From Deltaproteobacteria bacterium (GTDB lineage: Bacteria; Myxococcota_A; Polyangia; Haliangiales; Haliangiaceae): a stretch of 64,000 nt of DNA. The position numbers were made by a program, and so were the translations under genes. Location: contig JAIOQA010000275.1 in NCBI GenBank assembly GCA_021413675.1, positions 1 through 64,000 on the forward strand, read 5' to 3'. Below are positions 1 through 8,775 of the stretch, piece after piece (within the stretch, counting starts at the first letter, position 1; each line of letters opens with the position of its first letter). The notes under the pieces are model-generated. The model was not told the DNA's origin. It saw only the letters and a program-made list of their open reading frames with translations, and made no database searches.

Positions 1-288
1 CTCGGCCGCGGCACCGCGCTGCTCATCGGCTCGGCGGAGTCGCTGTCGTCGGCGGTCGCGGGCCGCGGCCTCGGCGCCGGCGATCTGTTCGCGGCCAGCG
101 CGATCGCGCGGCTCGCCGGCCGCGATCGCGCCGCGGCGGTCGCCGAGCGCGGCGCGCCGCCGGTGCGGCTGGTCATGACCTCGAGCGCGCGGACGATCGT
201 CGTCGCGCTGTGCGCCGGCGTGGTGCCGCTGGGCTACGCGCTGTTCGGCCTCGCGGTGGTGCTCGTGCGCCGGCGGCGGCGACCATGA
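1..288 (+). CDS. C-terminal end of GldG-like ABC transporter auxiliary protein (5' end outside window)
   Basis: The frame is open from the first base and ends at TGA 286-288, giving the last 95 residues. It ends in one strongly hydrophobic segment (about 65-88, with ALCAGVVPLGYALFGLAVVL) followed by an RRRRR stop-transfer tail. That topology fits the C-terminal anchor of GldG/ABC_transp_aux proteins, which are periplasm-facing partners of ABC exporters of the gliding-motility type. The next gene encodes a DUF4340-type protein, and the GldG-DUF4340 pairing is recurrent in myxobacteria. The assignment rests mostly on this neighbour, because the diagnostic N-terminal part is missing. Confidence 0.6.
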   Translation, partial: LGRGTALLIGSAESLSSAVAGRGLGAGDLFAASAIARLAGRDRAAAVAERGAPPVRLVMTSSARTIVVALCAGVVPLGYALFGLAVVLVRRRRRP

Positions 289-298
289 GGCGAGCATG

Positions 299-373
299 CG
301 AGCCGGCTCAGAGGCGCTTCGCGCTTGGGCCGGAGGAGATCCGGCCCAGCGTCCTCGATGGGGCGGATCGATC
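299..373 (-). repeat. Dispersed repeat copy 1 (inverted relative to copies 2 and 3)
   Basis: Read on the minus strand this segment starts with GATCGATC and continues through GATCTCCTCCGG to GAGCCGGCTC. By hand count, its first 44 positions match the copy at 6253 at 37 places. It fills the space between the GldG-like stop and the preferred DUF4340 start at 374, so the in-frame ATG at 296 is probably not used. The far half differs from the other copies and holds its own short GCGCTTCGCGC inverted repeat. Confidence 0.6.
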
Positions 374-1984
374 ATGACCGCGTCCTGGCGCGGGCTCGCG
401 ATCCTGACCGCGCTCGCGGTCGCGCTCGCGATCGCGGTGGTGCTCGACGCGCCGCCGCGCGGCGCGGTCGCCGATCGCCGGCTGGCGCCGATGATGACGG
501 TCGAGCGCGTGCAGGCGATCGCGCTGGCTGGAGGCGAGCCGATCACGCTGTCGCGCGCGCCCGACGGCAGCTGGCAGGTGACCGCGCCCGCGCCCGGGCC
601 GGCCGACGGCGACATCGTCGGCGATCTGCTCGCGGCGGTGGTCGCGGCCCGGGTCGAGCGCGAGGTGCCCGAGGCGCCGGCGAGCGTGACCGGCCTCGAT
701 CATCCCGCGCACACCGCGGTGCTCACCCTCGGCGAAACGACGGTGCGCATCGCGATCGGCCGACCGGTCACCGGCGCCGATCAGGTCTGGGCCCGACGCG
801 ACGACGGCCCGCCGGTGCTGGTGCCCGCGTGGCTCGCGAGCGCGGTCGGCCGCGGCGTCGACGACCTGCGCCAGCGCGCGCTGGTGCGGGTCCGGGACTC
901 GGACATCACCGGGCTCGAGCTGCACGGCGGCGGGATCGATCTCGTCGCCTCCGGGGCGCCGATGATCGGGCGCTACGCCGAGGGCGGCGGCCGGCTGCGG
1001 CCCGCGCAGGTCGCGGTGCTGGCCCGCGCGCTCGCCGGGCTGCGCGCCGCGTCGTTCCCGCGGACCGCGGTGACTGGCTCCGATGGCCTCGCGATCCGCG
1101 TGCTCGGCGGCCCGGCCGTCGACGAGCTCGCGATCGCCGGGCCGTGCCCCGACCACGTCGATCAGATCGCGGTGACCGGCACTGCCGGCGCGGTCTGCGT
1201 CGACACCGCGGCGATCGCGCGCGTCACCGCCGCCGCTGCCGCGCTCGCGGATCCGCTGCAGGCGATCGATCCCTCGCCGATCGCGCTCGGCTGGCAGTCG
1301 CTGGCGTGGCCCGCCACCTCGACGATCGTGACCGTCACCGGTGGTGGCTTCACCGTGACCGCCGCCGCCGCCGCCGTGCCGGTGGAGGACGATGCGCTGC
1401 GACCGATCGCGGAGGCGCTCGCCGCGCCAGGGCAGGTGGTCCCGCGCCCCGCGGGATCGCCCGCGGCGCCCGCGGTGATCGCGCGCTACGCCGATGGCCA
1501 CGTCGATCAGCTGTTCGCGCTCGGTGGCGACCTCGTCGCGCGCAACGACGAGCGCGTCGCGATTCGCATCGGCCCCGCCGCCCAGGCCGCGCTGCGCGTG
1601 ACCGCCCTCGCGCTGCGAGATCGCGGGCTCGTCCTCGAGGATGCCAGCGGCCTCACCGCGCTGGTCGTGACCGCGCGCGGTCAGCGCCGGTCCGCGGCGC
1701 GCGGCGCGGTGATCGGCGAGTGGACCGGCGACCTCGATCCAGCGCGGGTGACCTCCGCGGCCGCGGTGATCGCCGACCTGCGCGCGGCGGCGTTCGTCGA
1801 GCTCGCGCCGAGCTTCGCGGCGCGGGCCCGCATCGAGGCCGAGTTCGCGGCGCCGCCGGTCGCGGGCGCGCCGCCGGCGCACCACGTGATCGAGCTCGGC
1901 GATCACTGCCTCGCGCGGGTCGATGGCATCGGCGTCACGCTCGACGCCGCGCGCTGCGCGGCGCTCGCCGCGCTCGCCCCCTGA
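374..1984 (+). CDS. DUF4340-type membrane-anchored protein, partner of GldG-like ABC component
   Basis: A 536-residue protein starting MTASWRGLAILTALAVALAI: one N-terminal membrane anchor (about 6-24), then a long region of alternating strands and Ala/Val-rich repeats typical of DUF4340 proteins, with internal duplications (motifs like VERVQAIALAG and DITGLELHG). It lies 85 nt after the GldG-like stop and is probably co-transcribed with it. An in-frame ATG at 296 would add 26 residues, but these are encoded by the dispersed repeat and precede the hydrophobic anchor, so 374 is preferred. There is no clear Shine-Dalgarno sequence. Family members are thought to be extracytoplasmic parts of an ABC export or gliding complex. 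The substrate is unknown. Confidence 0.65.
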   Translation: MTASWRGLAILTALAVALAIAVVLDAPPRGAVADRRLAPMMTVERVQAIALAGGEPITLSRAPDGSWQVTAPAPGPADGDIVGDLLAAVVAARVEREVPEAPASVTGLDHPAHTAVLTLGETTVRIAIGRPVTGADQVWARRDDGPPVLVPAWLASAVGRGVDDLRQRALVRVRDSDITGLELHGGGIDLVASGAPMIGRYAEGGGRLRPAQVAVLARALAGLRAASFPRTAVTGSDGLAIRVLGGPAVDELAIAGPCPDHVDQIAVTGTAGAVCVDTAAIARVTAAAAALADPLQAIDPSPIALGWQSLAWPATSTIVTVTGGGFTVTAAAAAVPVEDDALRPIAEALAAPGQVVPRPAGSPAAPAVIARYADGHVDQLFALGGDLVARNDERVAIRIGPAAQAALRVTALALRDRGLVLEDASGLTALVVTARGQRRSAARGAVIGEWTGDLDPARVTSAAAVIADLRAAAFVELAPSFAARARIEAEFAAPPVAGAPPAHHVIELGDHCLARVDGIGVTLDAARCAALAALAP

Positions 1985-1985
1985 A

Positions 1986-2837
1986 TCACGCGGCCAGCAG
2001 ATCGCGCATGGTCACCGGCGCGCGGCCGAGCAGGCGCGCGAGCGTCGGGTCGACGGCGGCGAACTCGCCGCGCCGGCTCGCGTGGTAGAGCCCGAGCGCG
2101 ATCGCGGCGCGCGGCGCCGGCGCCCCGTGCGCGGCCATCCGCGCGCGCAGATCGTCGTCGGAGATCACCACCCGCCGCACCGGTCGGCCCAGCTCCGACG
2201 CGATCGACGCGATCGCCGCGAGGTCGAGCGCCTGCGATCCGGTGAGCGGCGGCGTCGGCCCGTCGTAGCGCCCCTCGTCGGCGAGGACGATCGCGGCGGC
2301 CTCCGCGAGGTCGGCGTGCGCCGTCCACGACACCGCGCCATCCGCGGGCGCCTCGAGCACGCCCGTCGTCAGCGCGTCGCCCATCAGCGCGAGTCCGCTC
2401 GCCGCGTAGAAGCCGTTGCGCAGCGCGGTCCACGCCAGCCAGCTCTCGGCCAGCATCGCCTCGGTCGCCGCGTGGTCGAGCATCGGCGGGAACGCCGACG
2501 CCGCGCTCGCCGCCATGTGGCTGGTGTAGACGATCCGCCGCGCGCCGGCCGCGCGCGCCGCCGCGATCGCCGTGCGGTGCTGCGCGAGGGTGTCGCCGCC
2601 GTACGCCCGCGCATTGGACGAGACGATCAGCACCTGGGTCGCGCCCTCGAACGCGTGGCGCAGCGCCTCCGGCTGATCGAAGTCGCCGCTGCGGACGCGG
2701 ACGCCGGCCGCCGCCAGTGGCGCGGCCTTCGCCACATCGCGGACGCTCACGCCCACGCCGCTCGCGGGCACGCGCTCGATGAGCTTCTCGACGATCGCGC
2801 GGCCGAGCTGGCCGGTGGCTCCAGTGTCGATGATCAT
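1986..2837 (-). CDS. NmrA-like NAD(P)-binding SDR (quinone oxidoreductase 2 type)
   Basis: 283 residues starting [19 protein letters not shown]. The N-terminal GATGQLG is the Rossmann dinucleotide motif of atypical SDRs (NmrA/YtfG/QOR2 group). The Tyr-x3-Lys pair of classical SDRs is absent, as expected for NmrA-like members. The usual length (about 280-290) is met. An AGGGGA box lies about 7 nt before the ATG at 2837. The gene diverges from a TetR regulator with two CTGRTATCAG boxes in the 90-bp gap. This suggests that the reductase is the TetR target, perhaps a quinone or electrophile stress response; the substrate is inferred, not seen. Confidence 0.85.
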   Translation of the reverse strand: MIIDTGATGQLGRAIVEKLIERVPASGVGVSVRDVAKAAPLAAAGVRVRSGDFDQPEALRHAFEGATQVLIVSSNARAYGGDTLAQHRTAIAAARAAGARRIVYTSHMAASAASAFPPMLDHAATEAMLAESWLAWTALRNGFYAASGLALMGDALTTGVLEAPADGAVSWTAHADLAEAAAIVLADEGRYDGPTPPLTGSQALDLAAIASIASELGRPVRRVVISDDDLRARMAAHGAPAPRAAIALGLYHASRRGEFAAVDPTLARLLGRAPVTMRDLLAA

Positions 2838-2851
2838 GAGGTTCCCCTGGT

Positions 2852-2884
2852 CTGATATCAGCGCTAACGATCCTCTGGTATCAG
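2852..2884. promoter_or_regulatory. Paired operator-like palindromes between nmrA-like and tetR-like genes
   Basis: CTGATATCAG (2852-2861, a perfect 10-bp palindrome) and CTGGTATCAG (2875-2884) are centred 23 bp apart, about two helical turns. They lie in the only AT-rich stretch of the divergent gap. The position and symmetry fit a TetR dimer-pair operator controlling both genes. Confidence 0.6.
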
Positions 2885-2927
2885 TGAATATCGCGGATAG
2901 CAAGATGTCGTTATCGATGGAAAACGT

Positions 2928-3650
2928 ATGTATGCTAGGCTCTTGGGCATCAGCGACGAGATCTCTACCGGCGTCGATGATGTACGCGCACGGATCCTCG
3001 CGGCCGCGGCCGAGCTGATCGCGTCGGGCGGGCGCGATGCCGCGACGACCCGCGCGGTCGCCGCTGCGGCCGGCGTGCAGGCGCCCACGATCTACCGCCT
3101 GTTCGGCGACAAGCGCGGCCTGCTCGACGCGGTCGCCGAGCACGGCCTCGCCGGCTACGTCGCCGACAAGTCGGCGCGCGCGCCGCATCCCGATCCGGTG
3201 CAGGACCTCCGCGACGGCTGGGACATGCACGTCGCGTTCGGCCTCGCGCATCCCGGGCTGTTCGCGATCATGAGCGGCGATCCGCACCCGCGCCCGCGCT
3301 CACCCGCGATCGCCGCGGGGTTCGAGGTGCTGCGCCGCCGGGTGCGCGCGATCGCGCTCGCCGGGAGGCTGCGCACGAGCGAGGCGCGCGCGATCGCGCT
3401 CGTGCACTCGACGGGCGTCGGCACCGTGCTCAGCCTGCTCGGCACGCCCGAGGCCGAGCGCGACCCCGGGCTGTCCGCGACGGCGCGCGAGGCGGTGATC
3501 GCGGCGATCACCGGCGAGGCATCGATCGCTGCGCAGGGCCCGAGCGCGGCGGCCGCGGCGCTGCGCGCCTCGCTCGATGGCACCGCGGTGCTCAGCGCCG
3601 GTGAGCGGCACCTCCTCGCCGAGTTGCTCGATCGCATCGCCAACGCCTGA
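2928..3650 (+). CDS. TetR/AcrR family transcriptional regulator
   Basis: 240 residues. The N-terminal helix-turn-helix runs about 18-65: [20 protein letters not shown], then [19 protein letters not shown], the canonical TetR recognition-helix signature. The C-terminal ligand domain is helical, with motifs similar to WHG/TetR_C regulators ([14 protein letters not shown]). The gene is divergent from the NmrA-like reductase and probably autoregulates through the palindromes in the gap. The start is uncertain: the ATG at 2928 has no good ribosome site, and the first 15 residues are not needed for the HTH. Confidence 0.88.
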   Translation: MYARLLGISDEISTGVDDVRARILAAAAELIASGGRDAATTRAVAAAAGVQAPTIYRLFGDKRGLLDAVAEHGLAGYVADKSARAPHPDPVQDLRDGWDMHVAFGLAHPGLFAIMSGDPHPRPRSPAIAAGFEVLRRRVRAIALAGRLRTSEARAIALVHSTGVGTVLSLLGTPEAERDPGLSATAREAVIAAITGEASIAAQGPSAAAAALRASLDGTAVLSAGERHLLAELLDRIANA

Positions 3651-3681
3651 CCGCGCCGAGCACCCGCCGCGATCGAAAAGA

Positions 3682-3727
3682 GCCTGTCATCCGGCTGGAT
3701 GACAGGCCCTGCGCGAACGCGTTCGCG
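3682..3727. terminator. Bidirectional hairpin terminator between convergent genes
   Basis: GCCTGTCATCC (3682-3692) pairs perfectly with GGATGACAGGC (3697-3707) across a 4-nt loop, preceded by GAAAAGA (U-rich on the minus transcript). A 16-bp perfect palindrome, CGCGAACGCGTTCGCG, follows at 3712-3727. It sits between the tetR stop (3650) and the lipoprotein stop (3736). Confidence 0.7.
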
Positions 3728-3735
3728 TCAGGAGA

Positions 3736-4515
3736 CTAGTGCGGCGGGGCCTGCTTGGTCGCGGGCGGCAGGCCCATCGCGTCGTCCGGACCCGGCCCGG
3801 CGCCGGGCTTCGGCGCGGGCTCTTCCCAGTTCTGGGTGATGTTCTTGAGCGACTTGTAGACCAGGAGGCCGTCGGAGTTGCGCTCGCCGTGCGGCGACGA
3901 CTGCTTCCACGAGCCGGTCACGACGACCTCGTCGCCGAGGGCGACCGGCGGCACGACCTTGCCGTCGAAGTCGACGATCGTCGGCGGCGCGTAGCGCTTC
4001 TGCCAGTCCGCGTTCTCCTTCGGGATGTCCTTCTTCTCGTAGTCGCGCATCGGGCGCGGGACCTCGACGACCCAGGCGCTGCGCTCGCCGGGCGTGTCCT
4101 TGGCGTCGCCGAGGTAGAACACCGGGCGCCGGCACTTGGTCGGGTCGGTGTCGATGAGCTTCTTGACCTCGACGTCGGTCATGTCCGGGGTCCGCAGCGC
4201 GGTCGCGCAGTCGTAGACCCAGGTCACGTAGCCGTGGACCGAGATGTCCGTGTCGAAGAACTGCTTGCCGTTGACCCGCAGCTCCTTCACCGAGTGCGAG
4301 CCGTCCGATCCGACCGGCGGCAGATCGAACGGCGGCACCGGCGGCAGGTCGAGCTTGATGTTGTGCGGCTTGACCTCGGCCTCGGCGCCCTTGAGCTGGC
4401 CGTTGTCGCAGCCGACTCCGCCGAGCGAGAGCGCGAGCGCGCTGATCAGCGAGACACGCGCGGCGGTGGCCCCGCGGCTCTGGTTTGCGCTAGGTTCCCG
4501 ACGCGGCATCGTCAT
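3736..4515 (-). CDS. Hypothetical lipoprotein with an OB-fold-like region
   Basis: 259 residues. The N-terminus has a basic start, a hydrophobic stretch (VSLISALALSLGG) and lipobox GGVGC, so it is probably a lipoprotein. The mature part contains ELRVNGKQFFDTDISVHGYV and, later, EVVVTGSWKQSSPHGERNSD, the kind of strands seen in tRNA-anti/OB-fold lipoproteins that bind small ligands. The tail is Pro-rich. ATG at 4515 or 4509 are both possible. A TACGAA box with TTGTTG 17 bp upstream lies 7 nt before 4515. The function is unknown. The gene is divergent from a peptide-binding lipoprotein, with only 24 bp between start codons. Confidence 0.75.
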   Translation of the reverse strand: MTMPRREPSANQSRGATAARVSLISALALSLGGVGCDNGQLKGAEAEVKPHNIKLDLPPVPPFDLPPVGSDGSHSVKELRVNGKQFFDTDISVHGYVTWVYDCATALRTPDMTDVEVKKLIDTDPTKCRRPVFYLGDAKDTPGERSAWVVEVPRPMRDYEKKDIPKENADWQKRYAPPTIVDFDGKVVPPVALGDEVVVTGSWKQSSPHGERNSDGLLVYKSLKNITQNWEEPAPKPGAGPGPDDAMGLPPATKQAPPH

Positions 4516-4539
4516 GTCGCGATTCGTAACATGGGCCAC

Positions 4540-6303
4540 ATGGCGCAACAAGCTCGGGTGCCGCGCGGCGCGCTGACCGCCGCTATCGCCGCGGTGATCA
4601 CCGCGATCGCCCTCGGCGGCTGCGAGACCCCGCCGCGGGCCCGGCCCTGGCGTCACGCCGAGGAGACCTCGCCGGTCGCGACGCCGGGCAAGAGCGCCTC
4701 GCGCGAGCTCGACGAGCAGGCCCTGGCGATCCGGGCCAACCGGCCCCACACCCTTCGCATCCACATGGACACCGAGCCGCGGGCGCTCGAGCCGATGATC
4801 GCGCCGTCGACCTGGACCCGGCGGATCACGATGGGGCCGGTGTTCGAGACTCTCCTGCGCTTCGCACCGCCCGACGGCGGCGCCGGCGCCGGCCCGGGCC
4901 ACTACGTGCCGGGCCTCGCTCGCACCTGGCGCATCGACGGCGACGGCCTCTCGATCTACTTCGAGCTCGAGCCCCAGGTCAGCTTCCACGACGGCCAGGC
5001 GATGACCGCCTCCGACGTGCAGTTCTCCCTCGACACCGCGCGCGATCCCAAGCGCGAGGCCAACCACCTCTGGCCGCTGCTCGTCGACATCAAGCAGGTC
5101 GACAAGATCAGCCCGCGCATGGTCCGGGTCCAGCTGTCGCGGCCCAACGGCTACATCCTGCGCGCGCTGGCCGAGGTCCCGATCCTGCCGTACGGGGTCT
5201 ACGAGCAGAGCCTCGCCGCCGGTGGGCGCATGGTCGGCACCGGCCCGTGGCAGGTCACGAGCTGGAAGAACGGCACGGTCCACCTCACGCGCTTCCCGCG
5301 CTACTGGGGCAAGCTGCCGGCGATCACCGACGTCGAGTTCGTCTACCAGCCCGACGCCGCCCGCGCGCTGCTCGACGCCAAGCACGGCGACTTCGATCTG
5401 ATCCCCGAGCTCATCCCCGCGCACTGGCCGCAGCAGGCCTCGGCGCCGGGCGTGGCCTCGGCGTTCGGCGTGATCCGCCTGGCGCCGCCGCGGTTCCGCG
5501 CGCTGGTGCTCGCCGGTGACGCGCCGCCGTTCGACGATGCCCGGGTCCGGCGCGCGGTCTCGATGCTGGTCGATCGCACCGGCCTCTGCGAGGACTACCT
5601 GCACAACCTCGCGCGCCCGGTCGCCGGGCCGGTGTGGCCGGGCGGGCCGATCGACGGCGCCGCGCCCAGCATGCCGGTGCGCGATCCGATCGCCGCCGGC
5701 AAGCTCCTCGACGAGGCCGGGTGGACCGACGCCGACGGCGATCGCCAGCGCGAGCGCGGCAAGGACAAGCTCAAGATCGTGATGCTGTTCGGCGAGCGCG
5801 CGCAGCCGCTGCCGCCGGGCAAGAAGCTCGACGAGGAGCGCCAGATGCTCGTCGACGATCTGCGCGAGGCCGGGTTCATCGTCGACTTCAAGATCGTGGG
5901 CGATCAGACCTTCGCGAAGCGCATCGCCGATCACCAGTTCGGCGCGGCGCTCATCGAGTGGGACGGCGCGGTCGACAGCGATCCGTCCCGCTGGCTCGAG
6001 ACCGGCGGCGGGCAGAACCTCGGCAACGTCAGCTCGCCGCGCATCGATCACCTGCTCGCGAACCTGCGCGCGGTCTGGGATCCGGCCGGGCGGGTCGCGC
6101 TGGCCAGCGAGCTGGCGCTGGCGTTCGCCGACGAGCAGCCGTTCGTCGTGCTGGCGGCGCCCGAGCCCGCCGGGCTGATCGCGCGCCGGGTCAAGGGCGC
6201 GGTGCCCTGGGACGGCTGGATCGATCTGCAGACGCTCAGCCTCGATCCGGACGATCGATCGGCCCCGTCGAAGACGACGGACCCGATCTCCTCCGGACAC
6301 TGA
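4540..6303 (+). CDS. ABC transporter substrate-binding lipoprotein, family 5 (peptide/nickel/opine type)
   Basis: 587 residues. Lipoprotein signal AAVITAIALGGC, then the SBP_bac_5 fold: ALEPMIAPSTWTRR, YVPGLARTWRIDGDGLSIYF, FHDGQAMTASDVQFSLD (the family signature), FDDARVRRAVSMLVDR. Such proteins deliver peptides or other solutes to Dpp/Opp-type permeases; no permease genes are next to it, so it is an orphan. The start at 4540 is chosen because TAACAT lies 7 nt before it (leaderless-type); the ATG at 4531 would overlap that box. The last 16-17 codons lie inside a dispersed repeat, so the natural C-terminus may have been replaced. Confidence 0.85.
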   Translation: MAQQARVPRGALTAAIAAVITAIALGGCETPPRARPWRHAEETSPVATPGKSASRELDEQALAIRANRPHTLRIHMDTEPRALEPMIAPSTWTRRITMGPVFETLLRFAPPDGGAGAGPGHYVPGLARTWRIDGDGLSIYFELEPQVSFHDGQAMTASDVQFSLDTARDPKREANHLWPLLVDIKQVDKISPRMVRVQLSRPNGYILRALAEVPILPYGVYEQSLAAGGRMVGTGPWQVTSWKNGTVHLTRFPRYWGKLPAITDVEFVYQPDAARALLDAKHGDFDLIPELIPAHWPQQASAPGVASAFGVIRLAPPRFRALVLAGDAPPFDDARVRRAVSMLVDRTGLCEDYLHNLARPVAGPVWPGGPIDGAAPSMPVRDPIAAGKLLDEAGWTDADGDRQRERGKDKLKIVMLFGERAQPLPPGKKLDEERQMLVDDLREAGFIVDFKIVGDQTFAKRIADHQFGAALIEWDGAVDSDPSRWLETGGGQNLGNVSSPRIDHLLANLRAVWDPAGRVALASELALAFADEQPFVVLAAPEPAGLIARRVKGAVPWDGWIDLQTLSLDPDDRSAPSKTTDPISSGH

Positions 6304-6330
6304 GCCGGCTCACTTCGTGAGCCTCATGGG
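6253..6330 (+). repeat. Dispersed repeat copy 2, overlapping the end of the peptide-binding protein gene
   Basis: It starts GATCGATCGG and ends with GGCTCAC-TTC-GTGAGCC (6307-6323), a perfect 7-bp hairpin. Hand alignment to copy 3 (28962) gives 59 identities in the first 74 positions without gaps. It supplies the last residues and stop codon of the upstream gene and probably the terminator between two convergent genes. Confidence 0.7.
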
Positions 6331-6346
6331 CCCGTGACGTGATCGG

Positions 6347-7165
6347 CTACGGGATCGCCGCGAGGTGCGCGGTGATGAGCGCGGTCACCGCCGCCGGGTT
6401 CTCGATCGTCGAGCTGTGCCCCGCGCGCGGGATCAGCTCGAAGCGCGCGCCCGGGATGCCGGCGGCGAGCGGCCGCGACCGCGCCGGCGTGATCGCGGTG
6501 TCCTCCTCGCCGGACGCCACCAGCGTCGGCACCTTGATGCGGGCGAGCAACTCCACGCACGGCGGGCGATCGATCACGCCGCGGGTCGCGCGGCGCACGC
6601 CCTCGGGATCGCGGCTGCGCAGGGTCGCGCGCATCGCCGCGCGCTCGTCGGCGCGCGCCGGATCGCGGCGCCAGGTCGTGCCGAAGAGCGCCGCCATCGC
6701 GGTCGGGATGAAGGGCTTCACGCCGACGGCGCGCGACAGCACCAGCATCGCGGCGTACTTGCGCGCGCTCCGGCGCGGCTCGGGATCGGCGGCGGTGTCG
6801 AGCAGCACCAGCGAGCGCACCAGCTCCGGCCGACGCGCGGCCAGCCGGATCCCGACGAACCCGCCCATCGACAGCCCGACCCAGTGCGCGGGGCCCGCGC
6901 CCAGCGACTCGACCAGCGCCGCGGCGTCGCCGGCGAGCGTGTCCATGTCGTAGCCGCTGGCGGCGAGCGGGCTCTCGCCCTGGCCGCGGAAGTCGAACGC
7001 GACGCAGCGATACCGATCGCGCAGCGCCGCGATCTGCGCGCGGTACATCTCGGTCGACATCAGGAGGCCGTGGGCGAACACGATCAGCGGCCCGTCGCCG
7101 CCGGTGTCCTCGACGTAGAGCCGGGCCTTGCCGACCTGGCGCACGCCGCGCGCGGGGGCGCTCAT
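6347..7165 (-). CDS. Alpha/beta hydrolase
   Basis: 272 residues with the complete fold signatures: oxyanion-hole FAHGLLMS, nucleophile elbow GLSMGGFVG, acid region SGEEDTAITP and catalytic His in RAGHSSTIENP. The length is typical of the esterase/haloperoxidase-like group. The gene is the last of a three-gene operon; its ATG at 7165 overlaps the TGA of the aldolase gene by 4 nt (translational coupling). The substrate is unknown. Coupling to an aldolase/adducin-like enzyme and a DJ-1-like protein suggests metabolism of a small carbonyl or ester. Confidence 0.88.
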   Translation of the reverse strand: MSAPARGVRQVGKARLYVEDTGGDGPLIVFAHGLLMSTEMYRAQIAALRDRYRCVAFDFRGQGESPLAASGYDMDTLAGDAAALVESLGAGPAHWVGLSMGGFVGIRLAARRPELVRSLVLLDTAADPEPRRSARKYAAMLVLSRAVGVKPFIPTAMAALFGTTWRRDPARADERAAMRATLRSRDPEGVRRATRGVIDRPPCVELLARIKVPTLVASGEEDTAITPARSRPLAAGIPGARFELIPRAGHSSTIENPAAVTALITAHLAAIP

Positions 7166-7893
7166 TCCTTCAGCTCCGGCTCGGCGCGGACGATCTTCTC
7201 GAACAGCGGCTGGAACGACAGCCAGCCGACCGGCGACGAGCCGATCTGGCCGCGGGTGTGGCGCGCGACCTCGTCGGGGATCGGGATCGGCGTGCCGGCG
7301 GCGCGGGCCTTGAGCTCGGCCTCGCACGAGCGCTCGAGCGTGATGAACCACCACGCCGCCTCGTCGACGCTCTTGCCGACGGTGAGCAGGCCGTGGTTGG
7401 GCAGGATCACCGCCTTCTTGCCGCCGAGCGACTCCGCGATGCGCGCGCCCTCGGTGGTCTGATCGACGACGCCCGAGAACGCCGGCCCGAGCGCGTGGTC
7501 CTCGAAGAACGCGCAGGCGTCCTGCGTGAGCGGCGCGAGCAGGGCGCCCAGGCTCGAGAAGGTCTTGCCGCCGGTCGAGTGCGCGTGGGCGGCGGCGATC
7601 ACGTCGGGCCGCGCCTGGTGGACCTGCGAGTGGATCGCGAACGCGGCGCGGTTGACCGGGCGCGTGCCGCTCACGACCTTGCCGCTGTGATCGACGAGGA
7701 TCAGATCGCTCGCCTTGATGTGGCCGAAGTACAGGCCGAGGGGATTCACCCAGAAGCGATCGAGGTGCTCGGGATCGCGGACCGTGATGTGGCCCGCGAC
7801 GCCCTCGTCGAAGCCATAGGCGGCGAACAGGCGGAACGCGGCGGCCAGCCGCTCCTTGCGGGTCTGGCGCTCGGCGTCGTGAGAGGCGGTCAT
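7162..7893 (-). CDS. Class II aldolase/adducin family protein
   Basis: 243 residues. Class II aldolase fold: AGHITVRDPEH, FWVNPLGLYFGHIKASDLIL, VHQARPDVIAAAHAHSTG with the His-x-His metal ligand pair, and PNHGLLTVG carrying a further His ligand. These enzymes are Zn-dependent retro-aldolases or decarboxylases; this subgroup (with FxHGG-like late regions missing) is often only called adducin-like. It overlaps both neighbours by 4 nt (ATGA), so it is the middle gene of a tightly coupled operon. Confidence 0.88.
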   Translation of the reverse strand: MTASHDAERQTRKERLAAAFRLFAAYGFDEGVAGHITVRDPEHLDRFWVNPLGLYFGHIKASDLILVDHSGKVVSGTRPVNRAAFAIHSQVHQARPDVIAAAHAHSTGGKTFSSLGALLAPLTQDACAFFEDHALGPAFSGVVDQTTEGARIAESLGGKKAVILPNHGLLTVGKSVDEAAWWFITLERSCEAELKARAAGTPIPIPDEVARHTRGQIGSSPVGWLSFQPLFEKIVRAEPELKE

Positions 7894-8663
7894 GACAGGC
7901 TCCGGGTGGTTGCGGGGGACGCGGCGGGGAGGCGCGCGAGCAGGGACTTCGCGAACAGGTAGGCGTCGCCGGGCCAGCGCGCGGTGACCAGGTCTCCATC
8001 TTCGACGATCATCGCCGGCCCGTCATCCTCGCGCGTGCCGCGGGCCGACAGCGTGCGCGCACCGCGCACGAAATCGTCGCGCGAGGCCATCGCCGCGACG
8101 ACCTCGTCCTCGACGTAGGCCGGGTAGGTCCGGTAGTAGCGGCCGAGCTTCCAGAAGGTGGAGAGATACGCCGCGCGCTCCATGTACTTGGGCAAGCAGG
8201 TGAGCTTCTTGCCGTGGATGACCGCGCGGCCGGTCGCGGGATCGATCGTGCGCGCGAGCACCAGCACACCGTGACAGATCGCGGCGACCGGCTTGTGCGC
8301 GCGCGTGAACGCGAGCGCGATCGCCTGGACCGCGGCGCTGCCGAGGTACTGCTTCATGCCGGGCGCGTGACCGCCGGCGAGGAGCAGGGCGTCGTACGCC
8401 GCCGGATCGACGTCGGCCCAGCGCACCGGCTGGAGGAACCCCGGGTCCTGCTCCATGGTGCGATAGAACCCGATGGCCTCGGGTCGGGCGCCCAGCTTAC
8501 CGAACACGACGCCGGTGATGAGCCGCGGATCGCACGCCGGCGTCGCGCCAGCCTCGGTGGCGAACACCACGCGATGGCCAGCCTCGGTCAAGAGCTGCCA
8601 CGGCACGGCGACCTCGGTGACGTCGAAGTCGCGGTCCGGCAGAGGTACGAGGATGGTGGCCAT
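7890..8663 (-). CDS. DJ-1/PfpI family protein (class I glutamine-amidotransferase-like)
   Basis: 257 residues starting MATILVPLPDRDFDVTEVAV. DJ-1/PfpI landmarks: an early acidic residue in the FDVTE region, DALLLAGGHAPGM, and nucleophile elbow AAICHGVLVLAR with the reactive Cys near 129. The family includes chaperone-like, protease and glyoxalase III-type members. The FYRTMEQDPGF and TYPAYVEDEV segments place it in the larger (about 250 aa) group. It is the first gene of the operon with aldolase and hydrolase. An upstream in-frame start would add 28 Arg-rich residues and is not favoured. Confidence 0.87.
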   Translation of the reverse strand: MATILVPLPDRDFDVTEVAVPWQLLTEAGHRVVFATEAGATPACDPRLITGVVFGKLGARPEAIGFYRTMEQDPGFLQPVRWADVDPAAYDALLLAGGHAPGMKQYLGSAAVQAIALAFTRAHKPVAAICHGVLVLARTIDPATGRAVIHGKKLTCLPKYMERAAYLSTFWKLGRYYRTYPAYVEDEVVAAMASRDDFVRGARTLSARGTREDDGPAMIVEDGDLVTARWPGDAYLFAKSLLARLPAASPATTRSLS

Positions 8664-8740
8664 GGCGGAAAGCCTCGCACCGCGCGCCGCGATCGGCGAT
8701 GACCGCGCGCGCCAGATCGATCGTCCGTGCGCGCCGCGGA

Positions 8741-8769
8741 TCGACATCGCGATGCGCGGGCCCTAGGCT
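8741..8769 (+). promoter_or_regulatory. Promoter of FMN reductase gene, leaderless type
   Basis: TCGACA (8741-8746), a 17-bp spacer, then TAGGCT (8764-8769), which ends 6 nt before the ATG at 8776. Transcription from this -10 would begin at or next to the start codon. Confidence 0.5.
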
Positions 8770-8775
8770 GTCGGC

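Noticed and set aside
296-373. N-terminal extension of the DUF4340 protein from the ATG at 296
   Set aside because: The 26 extra residues come from the dispersed repeat and precede a typical N-terminal membrane anchor; ATG 374 is more natural.
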